This document shows positions 23,295 through 33,867 of a stretch of DNA of 64,000 nt, one piece after another. Location: positions 574,907,752 to 574,971,751 of the forward strand of contig NC_081405.1 in assembly GCF_030272615.1 (NCBI RefSeq). The letters run 5' to 3'. The notes beneath the pieces were generated by a model. That model saw nothing but the letters and a program-made list of their open reading frames with translations, was not told where the DNA came from and did no database searches. Position numbers and translations under genes: made by a program. This DNA comes from Cryptomeria japonica (Eukaryota; Streptophyta; Pinopsida; Cupressales; Cupressaceae). How positions within the stretch are numbered: position 1 is the stretch's first letter; the number at the start of each line of letters is the position of its first letter.

Positions 23295-25053
23295 TATAAC
23301 CACATCTTCACTCTTAGCCCCGCTAACTTCGAAGATATTAACGGCCTTCCCCTTGTTCACCACCAACTCATTGACTGGGATCATGAAGGACCTGCACAGT
23401 TGGATACATTCCAAAACGATGAAGCTTTTATTGACTATCTAGGCATACGAGATGATCTTCCCCCTGGAGATCATAAAGTGGGATACACTATAGAACTCAA
23501 TAGCGTGGCATATTTTGGTGAGGGTGTCGGACCTTCCAGTCGCAAAAATGTGAAAATAAGAACAAATCAAGGGTCTTATGGTGAAAACCACACTGTGGTG
23601 CTATTTGACCCCAAAAAAGTAAAAAGAAAGGATGTATCTGAGGGTGAAAACCTCTCTAAGGCACCCGAAGATGGAAGGCTCGACATTCTCCCATCATCAT
23701 ATGAGGAAAAATCATCCATGTTGGTAGAGGAGACTATCAAAACAAACATCGGTACAGAAGAGGTTCCACACAACATATTCTTAGCTCAATCACTGACAGA
23801 GTCTGAAAGGTTAAAATTCATAAGTTTCTTCAAAAAGCGACAAATCAACTTCGCCTGGTCATACGCTGATATGCCTGGATTGGATCTGGATTTGGTAATG
23901 CATCATCTGACAGTCAAACCGGGGGCAAAACCAGTAAAATAGAAATTAAGAAAAATGCATCCACAAGTGGCATTACTAGTCAAAGCAGAACTTGAGAAAT
24001 TACTCGATGTCGGATTCATATGCCCAATTGATTATCCTGAATGGATCTCCAACTCGGTACCTGTCAATAAACTAGATCGCAGCATCAGAATTTGCACAGA
24101 TTTCAGAGACATCAACAAAGCTTGTCCAAAGGATGACTTCCCATTACCAAACATTGACTTGATTGTTGATCTCATAGCAGGTCATGAAATGCTATCATTA
24201 ATGGATGGATTCTCTGGCTATAATCAGATAAGAATCGCACCCGAGGATCAACACAAAACATCATTTACTTGTCCATGGGGAACTTTCTGCTGGAATGTCA
24301 TGCCTTTCGGGTTAAAGAATGCAGGTGCTACATATCAAAGAGCCATGACTACTATCTTTCATGATCTCATGCATGAAATACACATTTGGACATACTTTCA
24401 GTTGCCTTTGATCGGTTGGAAAAATACAAAGTCAGATTAAACCCTAAGAAATGTGTCGTTGGAGTAACCTCTGGGAAGCTCCTAGGATTCATTGTATCCA
24501 AGAGAGGAATTGAAGCGGATCCAGCAAAAGTCAAAGCTATCTTGGAAATGCAACCACCAAGAAATATCAGTCAACTTCGATCCTTACAAGGCAGACTCCA
24601 GTCTATCCGAAGATTTATAGCACAACTGGCAGATAAGTGTAATCCATTTCAACACCTGCTACATAAAAACATCAAATTCAAATGGGATGACAACTGTCAA
24701 TAGGATTTCTAGATGCTCAAAGATTATCTTCTAAATCCGCTAGTTCTGATGCCACCAGTTCCAGATCAACCACTGTTATTATACATTTCAGCTACTCCAA
24801 CAGCATTGGGGGCACTCTTAGCGCAACAAATTGCTGAAGGCAAGGAAAAAGCAGTATATTATATCAGTCACACATTGGTGGGATATGAGCTAACTACACA
24901 CCAATTGAGTACGCCTGCCTTGCTGTGGTCTTTGCTTCACAAAAATTATGACATTACATGCTTACTCATAAGACAAAGTTAGTTGCAAGGATAGATCCAT
25001 TGAAATATCTTCTCAATAAGGCAACACTTACTGGGTGACTGGCCAAATGGGTA
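23295..25053 (+). pseudogene. Reverse transcriptase and RNase H of element 1
   Basis: The RT copies element RNA to DNA and RNase H removes the RNA. The RT is recognised by ICTDFRDINKACPKDDFPLP, LMDGFSGYNQIRIA, and WNVMPFGLKNAGATYQRAMT. Immediately after this, at about 24378-24388, some 58 bp present in element 2 are missing. That removes the YVDD catalytic box and shifts the phase; the frame resumes with DILSVAFDRLEKY. The RNase H part (from about 24713) has ISATPTALGALLAQQ and then QLSTPALLWSLL in one phase against ACLAVVFASQKL in another, showing a second frameshift near 24900. In-frame stops include 23940. Confidence 0.85.
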
Positions 25054-25704
25054 ATGATACTGAGTGAATTCGACATCGAGTATGTGGATAGAAAAGCAAT
25101 AAAAGGACAAGCCATCACAGATCAATTAGCAGATGCTCCCATGATAGATGATGTTCCTCTAAGTTCAGAATTTCCAGATGACTCCATTTTGACAATGTCA
25201 CATGTAAAGCCATGGCAACTATACTTTGACGGCTCATATACACAGTATGGGGCAGGAGCTGGCATCCTCTTTATAACTCCTCAAGGGGATTCTATACCAA
25301 AATCATACCGCTTATCATTTCCTTGCACTAACAATATAGTGGAATATGAGGCATTAACAACAGGATTATGAATTGTAGTTCAATGGAAGATCTAGGAACT
25401 TCATGTTTTTGGGGACTCGCAACTCGTTATCCGTCAAGCAACTAGTGATTATCAAACAAAAGATGAGAAGTTAATTCCTTATAAACAAATGGTGGATGGT
25501 CTAACACAACATTTCACAAAGATAGACTTTGAGCAGATACCAAGAGAGCATAATCACGCCGTAGATGCCATGGCTACAATAGCTTCACTGATTGATCTAC
25601 CTCCAAACGAGACCCGCTATGATTTCTTGGTGGATAACCTTTTGGTCCCTTCATATGAGATCATGCCTACTGAGACGCTATGCGTTGTTGGTCCCGAATC
25701 CTAG
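25054..25704 (+). pseudogene. Second, archaeal-type RNase H of element 1
   Basis: The extra RNase H is the diagnostic domain of Tat elements. The frame shows KPWQLYFDGSYTQYGAGAGI, then PCTNNIVEYEAL, then FGDSQLVIRQATSDY and later NHAVDAMATIASL, giving the Asp-Glu-Asp-Asp series. Stops occur at about 25369 and 25393. The linker that follows leads into the integrase. Confidence 0.82.
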
Positions 25705-26715
25705 TTATATGGTTCCATTTTCACATACCTACGTGACAATACTTTACCTCCTGATCTATCAAATAACCAACATCACACTTTCATTTGCCAATCCTCTCGA
25801 TATGTCATTTTAGCTGATATCCTATATTGGTGAGGTCTAGATGGCACTCTTCTTAGATGTTTAGAAAGCGACGAAGCTCAGATTGCGTTACGGGAAGTGC
25901 ATGAAGGGATATGTGGTCCACATGCTAGTGGTCCTACCTTGGCCAAGAAACTCATCAAGACTGGATATTACTGGCCCAATATGGAGAAAGACTCATATCA
26001 GTTTGTCAAGAAATGTAAGCAATGTCAAATTCATGGAGACCTCATACATGTGCTAGCACAAGAACTTCAACCACTTGCGACTCCTTGGCCCTTTTGTCAA
26101 TGGGGACTCAATCTCATAGGTAAGATTCACCCTCCTTCTTCCAATGGTCATAAATTCATTATCACGGCCATAGAGTATTTTACAAAATGGATTGAAGCCG
26201 TGCCTCTCACACAAGTTACTGGAAAACAGATTGCTACATTCATCCTTAACTATATCATTTGCCGATACGGTATTCCTGTTTCCATTATCACTGATAACGG
26301 GCGTCCCTTCAAAAATCAGGATGTTCGCGAACTCTGTGACCGCTTCCATATCTCCCATCATTTCTCCACACCATATTACCCCCAAGGCAATGGCCAAGCT
26401 GAGGCGTCTAACAAAACAATCCTTAAAATCCTAAGGAAGACAGTCACTCGAGATACACATCATTCAGTCAAGGAACAATGCAACTACAATCATAAAGTCA
26501 AGCCTCGCACATTTGAGGTAGGCGACTTAGTTCTCAGAGAAAATGCCAAAAATCAGCAAGATAGAGAGAAGAAGGGCAAGTTCGAACCAAATTGGCTTGG
26601 TCCTTACATCATTACAACAACATATGGATTTGGGGCATATCAGCTCTCAACTACAGAAGGTGAACCTTTGGAGTATCCTATCAACAGCATGCACCTTCGC
26701 AGGTTTTACACATAG
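25705..26715 (+). pseudogene. Integrase of element 1
   Basis: The integrase inserts the DNA copy. The zinc-binding N-terminus is seen as EVHEGICGPHASG and KKCKQCQ. In the catalytic core the first Asp is replaced by Asn (WGLNLIGKIHP; element 2 has WGLDLIGKIHP), the second Asp is present in ITDNGRPF, and the Glu is present in GNGQAEASNK. About 80 codons that element 2 has after this Glu (from WHIQLNPALWVYRT onwards) are missing. The C-terminus has FEVGDLVLREN and KFEPNWLGPYII, ending LRRFYT at the TAG at 26713. No chromodomain follows. Confidence 0.85.
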
Positions 26716-26732
26716 CTCTTCAGAGTATCCTA

Positions 26733-26841
26733 ATTCAAAAAATACAAAAAAAATTCAAAAATTTCAAAAATACAAAAAAAAAAATTTTATAAAACAAAAA
26801 AATCTTTACTTGGTGAAAACCTGGCAAACAGGCGCCTTGTG
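26733..26841 (+). promoter_or_regulatory. Conserved A-rich block and mini-hairpin after pol
   Basis: An A-rich stretch is followed at 26811 by GGTGAAAACC and a small inverted repeat CCTG-GCAAA-CAGG (26820-26832), then CGCCTTGTGA. Element 2 has the same order after its pol stop, with CCTA-GTAAA-TAGG in place of the inverted repeat. The start GGTGAAAACC recurs at about 26900 and 26940 in element 1. The function is unknown; it lies between pol and the 3' end of the antisense gene. Confidence 0.55.
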
Positions 26842-28399
26842 ACACAAAAAACACTGAAAAAAAACAAAAAAAAAAACTAAAGAGAAATAATTTCATCCAA
26901 TGGTGAAAACCACTTCGATGGCGCCTTGGGCAAGTACCATGGTGAAAACTGGGTCACCAGCACCATGTGTAGAGACATTGCTCCTCCCTCCTTCAGGATT
27001 CTCTTTCATCACTTCACTTTGCACACACTCACAACCTATTCGTTCATAATAAACTTACCCATTCCCATCATGGCTTGTTATTGATCTACCCAAGATTGGT
27101 TAGCCATTCATAATAAACCATCCCTTTTCACATCCCTTTCCATCCATAATAAACCAGATCCTATCTGCAGTTAAGGCAAATCCTACATCTAGTATGGGTG
27201 TGGAACTGAGAACATCACATGTTTTGAGGAGTACAGTTTCTTCCAGCTTCCTTCAGTCTATCCGCACACAATTCACAATAAAGCAGCATCTGCATCGCCA
27301 ATCCATAATAAAGTTTCGTCTTCTTTGCAATAAAGTATCAGTTTCATGGATTCAGTCAGTTTCAGATGAGACAACAAAAACAATGGGCTTCAACAAATCA
27401 AATCTTTCAACAGACTCAGATAACATTATGGTTCAGTGCTATCTATCCTTTTTGTGAAAGTAAACATTGTGACCACAATCAAATAAGACTTATACAAGTG
27501 ACGAGAGACACTAAACTTGAGGACTACAGTGGATGTTGGTGTCGAGTCTTGGTTTTCTTTTGATTTCATCTTTTTTGGTGACATGTCTTTTAGCTCTTCT
27601 GGGATGTCTTTGACTAGAAAGGCGAGGATGGGGTATTGTCACCTATTTGTATTTGTTGTCTATGGATTGTCTCTTAGTAATGCTATGACTTGTCCAAGGA
27701 TATGAGGACACTGTGAGTCTAGTGTGAACTGGGGCATTCTTTGTTGGTGACTATCTTATCTCCATGCAAACAGGTACAATGACTTTCTGGGTCGAACATA
27801 TGCCTCGATCATCATAACCTACTTACCATAATAAAGCTCAATGATGATAACGCACAAGAAGCTCTTTCACTTTCATATCTTCTGTCTTCCATCCCCCTTT
27901 CTTGATTGACTTCCATTGTCCTTCTCGAGTCCGCATAGCCAGCTATCACATGACTGAGTATAATGACACACCAAAAATATTTGCATTTCATGTAGTTTCA
28001 CCTGCATTACCACATATAAGCATTTCATACATACATATATAGATATCACAACTGCATCACATCCTACACACAACACCCATTAGCACAATTTACATTTGCA
28101 TTATCATATTCATCTGCACTTCATACATTCACAGTTGCATCCTGCATACACATATAAAACATAAAAGAACAAAAATATTGTATTACATACATATTTGCAT
28201 CCATAGCATAAAACATACATCATAAGAACATCTCATCACATAGGTACACATGCATATAGCTACCACAAAGATGAATCATCTCATATATAATCATAAAGTG
28301 TCATAATACAATGATGTCAAAATCATATGGCTACAAGCACCCGCAGGTGTCTACAATACAAAAATGGTACAAAAATGATACAAAGGGAGCCCTCTAAGG
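26842..28399. other. Non-coding region between pol and the antisense PMD gene
   Basis: Short repeats dominate: GGTGAAAAC words (to 26950), CATAATAAA words (27046-27310), and CATTTGCATTA/CATACATA-type sequence at 27960-28260. The last lies just 3' of the antisense gene and so may be its 3' UTR; element 2 has similar ATGATATGCAA-rich sequence in the equivalent place. Plus-strand frames of 60-90 codons here have no recognisable domain. Confidence 0.5.
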
Positions 28400-30419
28400 C
28401 TATGATGAACTCCCTCCCTCAGAGCCGCCTGGGCTCGGTGGAATCTGAGCCCCTGAAGGACCCGCCCCAGGATCATCCCTCCTGTCTCCTCTATCTGGTG
28501 GTGGTGGAGGACCCATGACCCCACCACTCGATGCCTGTCTCCTCTGACTCCCTCCCGTAGCTGTCACTATACGTGATGGTCTATGGAAGCTCCTCGCCCA
28601 CTGATCTACTGGCACTCCACCATAGTAGAGGTCCCTCTAGTAGGCTATCTCCTCTCCTGCCCGTAGGACATAAGTATATCTGGCCCCTATTTCCTTTGAT
28701 GCCTGCCTCCCAGCCCTCAGTGCTGTCTCAGCCTCTGTGTAGCGTTGGATAGCCTGATCCCACTCTCGCTCAGTATCCCTGAGCCTAGTCCTGAGCTGAT
28801 CCCTCTCCCTCTCCAGATCTTGGATCTCATCTACCTAGCCCTGGAAGATCTCCCTCAGATCCAGCAGCTCAGCCTCCACTGGGTCAACCCCCTCTGCCTC
28901 TGCCCCTGCCTGTGGCTCCTCCTCTGCGGGTGCCTGCCCCTGTAGCTGCCCCTGTGCCTATACTGGTACCTGTCTCTGTCCCTGTCCCCGTATCTGCACC
29001 TTCTTGGGACCCTGTGCTGCTGGCACCTGTAAAGGCAATCTACCGCGACCCCTCACCACCTGAGCCTGCCTCTCCTCTCCACCCTCCCTCCAAGGTGCAA
29101 CTCGCCTCTCTCCAACTACTCCTCTCCTCCTCCGTCAGCCTTGGCCCCCCTCGCCTCCACCATCATCCTTGTCACCACCACCATCTCCCTCCAGTGCCTC
29201 TCCTAGATCTGTCAATCGGGGGAATGGATGCTCTGTCCAATAGGTTGTATACTCAGCATCCATCCCAGCGTCCTCGATCTCAAGCCACATGTCCCAAGGT
29301 AGAGCTATCATCTCCACTAGCTGAGTCACTGCCTGATCATATGACAGTAGTGGCCCAAACTGTGCCTAATCTCTGACTGTGCAGGCATACATGCTTGATC
29401 CCTGGGGCATCCTCTGAATCCGACCAAACTGTCAGCCAATCCTGTCTACCAGCTGCCTCTCTAGCACATAGGGCATCCGCCCAATCAGGTACCTGCTCTG
29501 GAAAGTGTACGGTAGCTTGACTACGTCATCCTCCCACTACTCGCAGCCCAGATATGGTCTCCATATGACCTCATCAATGTCATTAATCACTCACCGCCAG
29601 TACTCTAGCCTGCCAATCCACGGCTGTGATGTGATCATATCGTACAAATGCACAAAGCTGTGTCCATGACCTCTACCCTTGAAGTGTATCGATTGGGTAA
29701 CCGACAGATGCTCGTAGGCCCATACCTGCAGCAGTGTCACTCCACAGCCCAATCCCACTGATCCATGATAAACAAACTGATGAAGCTCGTAATACAAGTG
29801 TGCCAGCACACATGGTCTCCAGGCATATCGGGTACATTGTGTCATCAGCATCTCCTGCACTCCTCCCCAGCCCACAGCCAACCCCCGTGTCGCCCTATCC
29901 GGACATAGGAACCCACTAATAGCTCCTCCGATCACTGTCGACAATGCTAACCCTGTGGCTGTCATGGTGTCCCATGCCACGTGTCCTGCCCTCATCTCCA
30001 ATCTAGGGTCCTGAAATACCCATCTCAATGCCTCCCTGTCTCCATCTCGATCGTATGGGATTAGCTCCCCATTGATCAGCACCCACAGAATCCTGTATAC
30101 ATCCTCTAGGGTGACTGTCATCTCACCCATAGGCAAATGGAATGTGCACGTCTCAGAGTGCCATCTCTCAGCTAGCACAGTCAACAAACCCATTGTTGCC
30201 CGAAACTCAGGCACATACAGTACATGTCTCAGACCCATCTCCTCGATTGTAGCTCTGTCCTTGAGCGACAACTCAGGTCGCAACCTCTGCGTCGACGGGA
30301 ATCTCTCTTGTGACTCTAGCATTGGCAAATACTCCTGCAGTCAAACAACTCAATCATGTTAGTTATAGTGGCATTCACTGTTTATCACAAAATGCTACTC
30401 GCTATCTAAATGCATATGG

Positions 30420-30655
30420 CTATTTACCCTAGTGACACTCACTATTCATCACAAAGTGTTGCTATTTATCCTAGTGGTACTCACTATTTATCACAAAGTA
30501 CTACGTGTGTTACATTCCCTATTCATCACAAAGTGTCACTCACATTTGCACTCCCTGTTCATCACAAAGTGCTGCTCATATTTTCAGTACTCCCTGTTCA
30601 TCACAAAGTACTCTATCTTGGTACTCACTGTTCATCACAAAGTGCCTTGATCTAT
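30420..30655 (-). repeat. Tandem repeat in the PMD intron, CACTTTGTGATGAA units
   Basis: On the plus strand TTCATCACAAAGTG or a one-base variant (TTATCACAAAGTA and similar) occurs about seven times between 30440 and 30650, spaced 25-45 bp and usually preceded by a CACT- or CCCT-containing word. In the sense of the antisense gene it lies in the 3' half of the intron. Confidence 0.8.
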
Positions 30656-30789
30656 CCTAGTCTTCCTAGAGGACCTGCTTGAGTGTATCCTCTCAGCAAC
30701 TTATCCAATCGACAGCGTATGTTCATCACAGAACTGCCGATTTGACCTAGAAGATGCAAATTCATACTTTTCAAATGCAAATGCGCTTA

Positions 30790-31045
30790 CATGACATAAA
30801 CGTGCTCAAAGATTGCATAGACGCACCTGAACAACACAGACGCGCCTACCTGACACAAACGAGCCTATGCTCTGCATAGATGTGCCTAGTTGACATAAAC
30901 GTGCCTTCTTGGCACAAACGCGCCTGAACAACACAGACGCGGCCGCATTTGACACAGACGCGGGTCTAGACATAGACGCGCCTGGCACAAACACAGATGC
31001 GCCTTCTTGACACAGATGCGCTTGACACCAACACAGACGCACCTA
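30790..31045 (-). repeat. GCGTCTGTG array in the PMD intron (antisense to gag-pol)
   Basis: Four exact CACAGACG words on the plus strand (30835, 30932, 30953, 31032) with many near forms (CATAGACGC, CACAGATGC, CACAAACGC). They are the reverse complement of the gag-leader arrays. Each transcript therefore carries the motif in the same GCGTCTGTG orientation, while genomic RNA carries complementary arrays near its two ends. Confidence 0.85.
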
Positions 31046-31315
31046 GACTTTTTTTGACACTTTTTGGACCCTTGTCTAAGTGCATTTATTACCCTATTCG
31101 ACATGCATTAATGACAAAATTAAATGCGTCAAAGTACGGGGAGGTTTGGTGGTACTTACTGGCTCTCCTGCCTCTGCTGGCCTCTGAAATCGGCGAATGC
31201 AGTCGAATTTGTGAGTGAAGGCCATCGCTGCTGACTGCTCCTACTCTATTTTCGCTCTGCAATATACTCTTGTGGATGTGTAGATGACAATGAGGATGTA
31301 TTTTCCCCCGTGGTC

Positions 31316-31324
31316 TATCTTATA
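31316..31324 (-). promoter_or_regulatory. TATA box of the antisense PMD gene
   Basis: TATAAGATA on the minus strand lies about 95 bp before the exon 1 ATG. A start site about 30 bp downstream would give a leader of some 65 bases. A second weaker candidate (TATATTGC) is nearer the ATG. Element 2 has TATAAAAG in the equivalent place. Confidence 0.45.
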
Positions 31325-31556
31325 GCCTACCCTAGCCCTCGTATTCATTTCCTGAGTCAGTCTTCGTTATCCCGTGACTTTGTCACTTTATCTGGTCAAT
31401 CCATTCTAGCCTTTCTTTCTTATCGACAGATTGTCTGCAATCTTTTCAGACATTTTCATCAATCTCTCAAGGGGGCATATCATTCCCATTCTAGGGCAAC
31501 TCTCTATCAGTTCATCTTATCTTCTTTGAAACAACGTGACAAGCTGCATTGTCTCA

Positions 31557-31569
31557 AAGAGGGGCAAAC
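31557..31569 (+). promoter_or_regulatory. Polypurine tract of element 1
   Basis: AAAGAGGGGCAAAC directly precedes the 3' LTR. It primes plus-strand DNA synthesis in LTR elements. Element 2 has AAAGAGGGACAAAA in the same place. Confidence 0.8.
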
Positions 31570-32348
31570 TGTAGACACCTAAAATTGTCCAATCTAATTA
31601 AATAAATATTTTATTTATTTAATTATCTAAGCTTAATTCTTCTATTAATTAAATAAATCTTTATTTATTTAATTAATTCATTTATCCTCTTCTAGCCTTA
31701 TTTCTCATTTAAATAAATACATTTATTTATTTAAATTATCCTTTTCCTAAATTAAATAAATATCTTATTTATTTAATTGATCCCACTTCTTCTATTAATT
31801 AAATAAATCTTTATTTATTTTATTAATTCATTAGCCTTTTCTACCCATGACACATGTCATTCATCTCTTAATTCATACACTACCTACCCCTTTCATTATT
31901 TTATTATTTCTTTTACCTACCCTCTAATCATAGCTGACCTCCTTTTACACCTCTCAATCTTATCCCTCCATTTCATATAGTGTCTTCTATATAAGGAGAT
32001 GCTTCCTTCATTATCAAACCCTAATGACCTAAGGAGCTAACTACTTGATCAATAGACTACACTACGATCCTACTTGCAACCACATTTCATTCTTTGTTGA
32101 GCTCTTGTGCATGTAAAATCTGAGAGCAAATATATCAAGCAAGATCAATGGAGATAGGAAGAATGGAGATCAAAACCCTATTGGACATGTGATGGTATAA
32201 TCTTTGTGATTTCATATGATTTGCATTGTCTTAGGTAATCTTCATATGTTATGGTGGATCTTTGTTGATTGTTAGGCTAGGGTTTTGTGGTTGAATTCAT
32301 TTAGCCTTTCAATATTGTTATTATTTTTTTCCATTTTCACCATATACA
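31570..32348 (+). repeat. 3' LTR of element 1
   Basis: Starts TGTAGACACCTAAAATTGTC and ends CACCATATACA, followed by the target duplication AATAG at 32349-32353. It is 779 bp against 761 bp for the 5' copy; part of the difference is an extra ATTAAATAAATATTTT-type stretch near the start. Confidence 0.93.
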
Positions 32349-32353
32349 AATAG

Positions 32354-32989
32354 CACATCATTTTAAATTTTTAGTAGCTGTATTAGCACTCTATCTAAAC
32401 ATTACAAGTATTAATGAGTCCAAAATCATTTATTATTCTGATCTTCAAATCCACGAATGTTTTTTGTAAGTCTTAGAAGACATCAATGCCTCTTGATTTC
32501 CTAGGTTAACATGCATATAACAACAAAGATGCCCTAAACCTAAATCATTCCATCCTATATAGGTGGAAACACACATTTCTCAATTTTGCATTGCGCAACA
32601 TAGGCTTAAAATTTATTTTATCTCCCTAATTTCATAGAACATCAAACCCACAAATATTCTTCACAAAATGGGAGCTTTCGAATATGGTTTGGACATTTAG
32701 TAACACACTGGTTACTGTCCTTGCACTAGTTCCTCTTGAGTATAATTGTTTTGCTTCCTTCTTAACAAAATGTATCCTTGGGCTACCAGGATGACAATTA
32801 AAAAGAAAGAAACACTCTTCCAATACTGCATCTAATAAAATTATTTGAATATTCCAGAGAATATATGCTTGGTATGCCCTGGGAAATAATACCCCATCAT
32901 GCATATCCATCCACTTTTTTCTTCTCAATCCATTAACAAGATTAATATTAAGCACAAAATTAAACAAGATTGAATTCACACAAAATTGA
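32354..32989. other. Flank of element 1, no supported gene
   Basis: This is the DNA that continued the RING-copy locus before the insertion. A 115-codon minus-strand frame (32632-32979) exists but shows no domain I recognise and has ordinary AT-rich composition. I leave it as unassigned. Confidence 0.4.
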
Positions 32990-33825
32990 ATATTAGCCTA
33001 ACCATAAACAAAATTAAATTCTAACCCTTATTCTAATTAAAACCTAACTACCCTAATCTTAAATAAACACTAAAATTGATTGAACCCTAATCCTAAATGA
33101 ACACTTAAACACATTGAATTGAGACCAAATTGAATGTTAAACATAACCATAAAGAAAATTCAATCCTAACCCTTATTCTGATAAAAAAAAAACTAACTAG
33201 ATTGAAACCTATTCTTAAATAAATACTAAACCCAATTTAACCCTAATCTTAAATAAATACTATAGAAAATTGATTTGAAACCATATTGAATATTAATATA
33301 TTGAACCATAATATAATACTAAACCAGATTGAATTGTAACCTGAAATGAAATTATACTCTAACCTTAACAATAAATCAAATTTAACTCTAAGCTTCAACA
33401 AAATTGAACCCTCATGAAAACAAACCAAATAAAAACCTAGCACTAAAACCATAGTCAAACAAATAAAACACTAACCCTAAGAGTAAATGAATGTAAAGCC
33501 TAATTCTAAACCAAATCAAACATTCATTTTAAGACAACACCAAATTTCACAAACCTATCTCTTAATGAAATTCAACCATAACCCTACTTATAAATACAAT
33601 TGCACCCTAACCCTAATATTAGAAAAAAAACACTAAACCTAAACCATATTGACATGTACCCCTAACAGTAAAAGAAAATAAACCATAGTCATAAACTAAC
33701 TACAATTCTAAATGAAAACCTAATTAAACCCTAAACCAAATCAAACCATAATCCTAACTCTAAACAAAATTCAACTCTAAGCCTAAACCACATTCTACCT
33801 AAAATTGATTTTAAATCTATACCTA
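32990..33825. repeat. CCCTAA-rich degenerate array, left part
   Basis: The sequence is made of diverged words such as AACCCTAA, CCTAAACC and AAATTGAACC. It is reminiscent of the plant telomere unit CCCTAAA but mixed with AAATTGAA-type words and without a fixed 7-bp period. An anchor, TAAACCACATTCTACCT, at 33783 recurs right of the LINE at about 40345 and 40815, showing a larger unit of about 470 bp. The array was split by the LINE. Confidence 0.7.
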
Positions 33826-33867
33826 GATCTTATTTCCAAAAAAGGGATACACGAAAAAGTTCATCTG

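Larger units (their letters stand above)
30335..31159 (-). other. Intron of the antisense PMD gene, 825 bp
   Basis: Donor CCA|GTAAGT and acceptor TTGACTGCAG|GAG on the minus strand. Both exons meet in phase 0. The intron holds two repeat systems: the GCGTCTGTG array near its 5' end and a 25-35 bp tandem repeat near its 3' end. Element 2 has an intron at exactly the same codon boundary. Splicing is predicted, not shown. Confidence 0.75.
28400..31225 (-). pseudogene. Antisense two-exon plant mobile domain (PMD) gene of element 1
   Basis: Exon 1 is 31225-31160 (22 codons, MAFTHKFDCIRRFQR start), ending at GTAAGT. Exon 2 runs from 30334 (after CTGCAG) to the TAG at 28400-28402, in one phase throughout, about 666 codons in all. 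The PMD fills roughly the first half: RWHSETCTFHLPMGEMTVTL then EDVYRILW, SGFLCPD, YAWRPCVLAHLYYELHQF, LLQVWAYEHL, and QFGRIQRMPQG. Next comes a Gly/Asp and Arg-rich stretch, a likely coiled coil (VDEIQDLERERDQLRTRL) and a Pro/Gly/Ser tail. Eight in-frame stops (first at 29591) break exon 2; the reading continues in the same phase after each, and homology to element 2 also continues across several. PMD proteins of plants (MAIN/MAIL family) act in nuclear gene and transposon silencing; the role here is unknown. Confidence 0.85.
16322..32348 (+). mobile_element. Element 1: complete Ty3/Gypsy Tat-lineage retrotransposon, 16.0 kb, with antisense PMD gene
   Basis: Two LTRs (16322-17082 and 31570-32348) with TG...CA ends are flanked by an exact 5-bp target duplication, AATAG, at 16317-16321 and 32349-32353. 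Order: LTR, primer site, 2.4 kb leader with motif arrays, gag, protease, G-patch-like segment, RT, RNase H, second (archaeal-type) RNase H, integrase, A-rich block, antisense PMD gene, polypurine tract, LTR. The second RNase H and the absence of a chromodomain place it in the Tat group. Gag and pol lie in one phase until a deletion at the RT active site, so it was one long polyprotein. Stops and deletions make it unable to move by itself. Confidence 0.92.

Noticed and set aside
28912-29376. 154-codon plus-strand frame rich in Pro, Val and Ser
   Set aside because: It is the opposite strand of the PMD gene's low-complexity region and has no domain.
32632-32979. 115-codon minus-strand frame
   Set aside because: No recognisable motif, no promoter or homologous copy in the window; cannot be supported as a gene.
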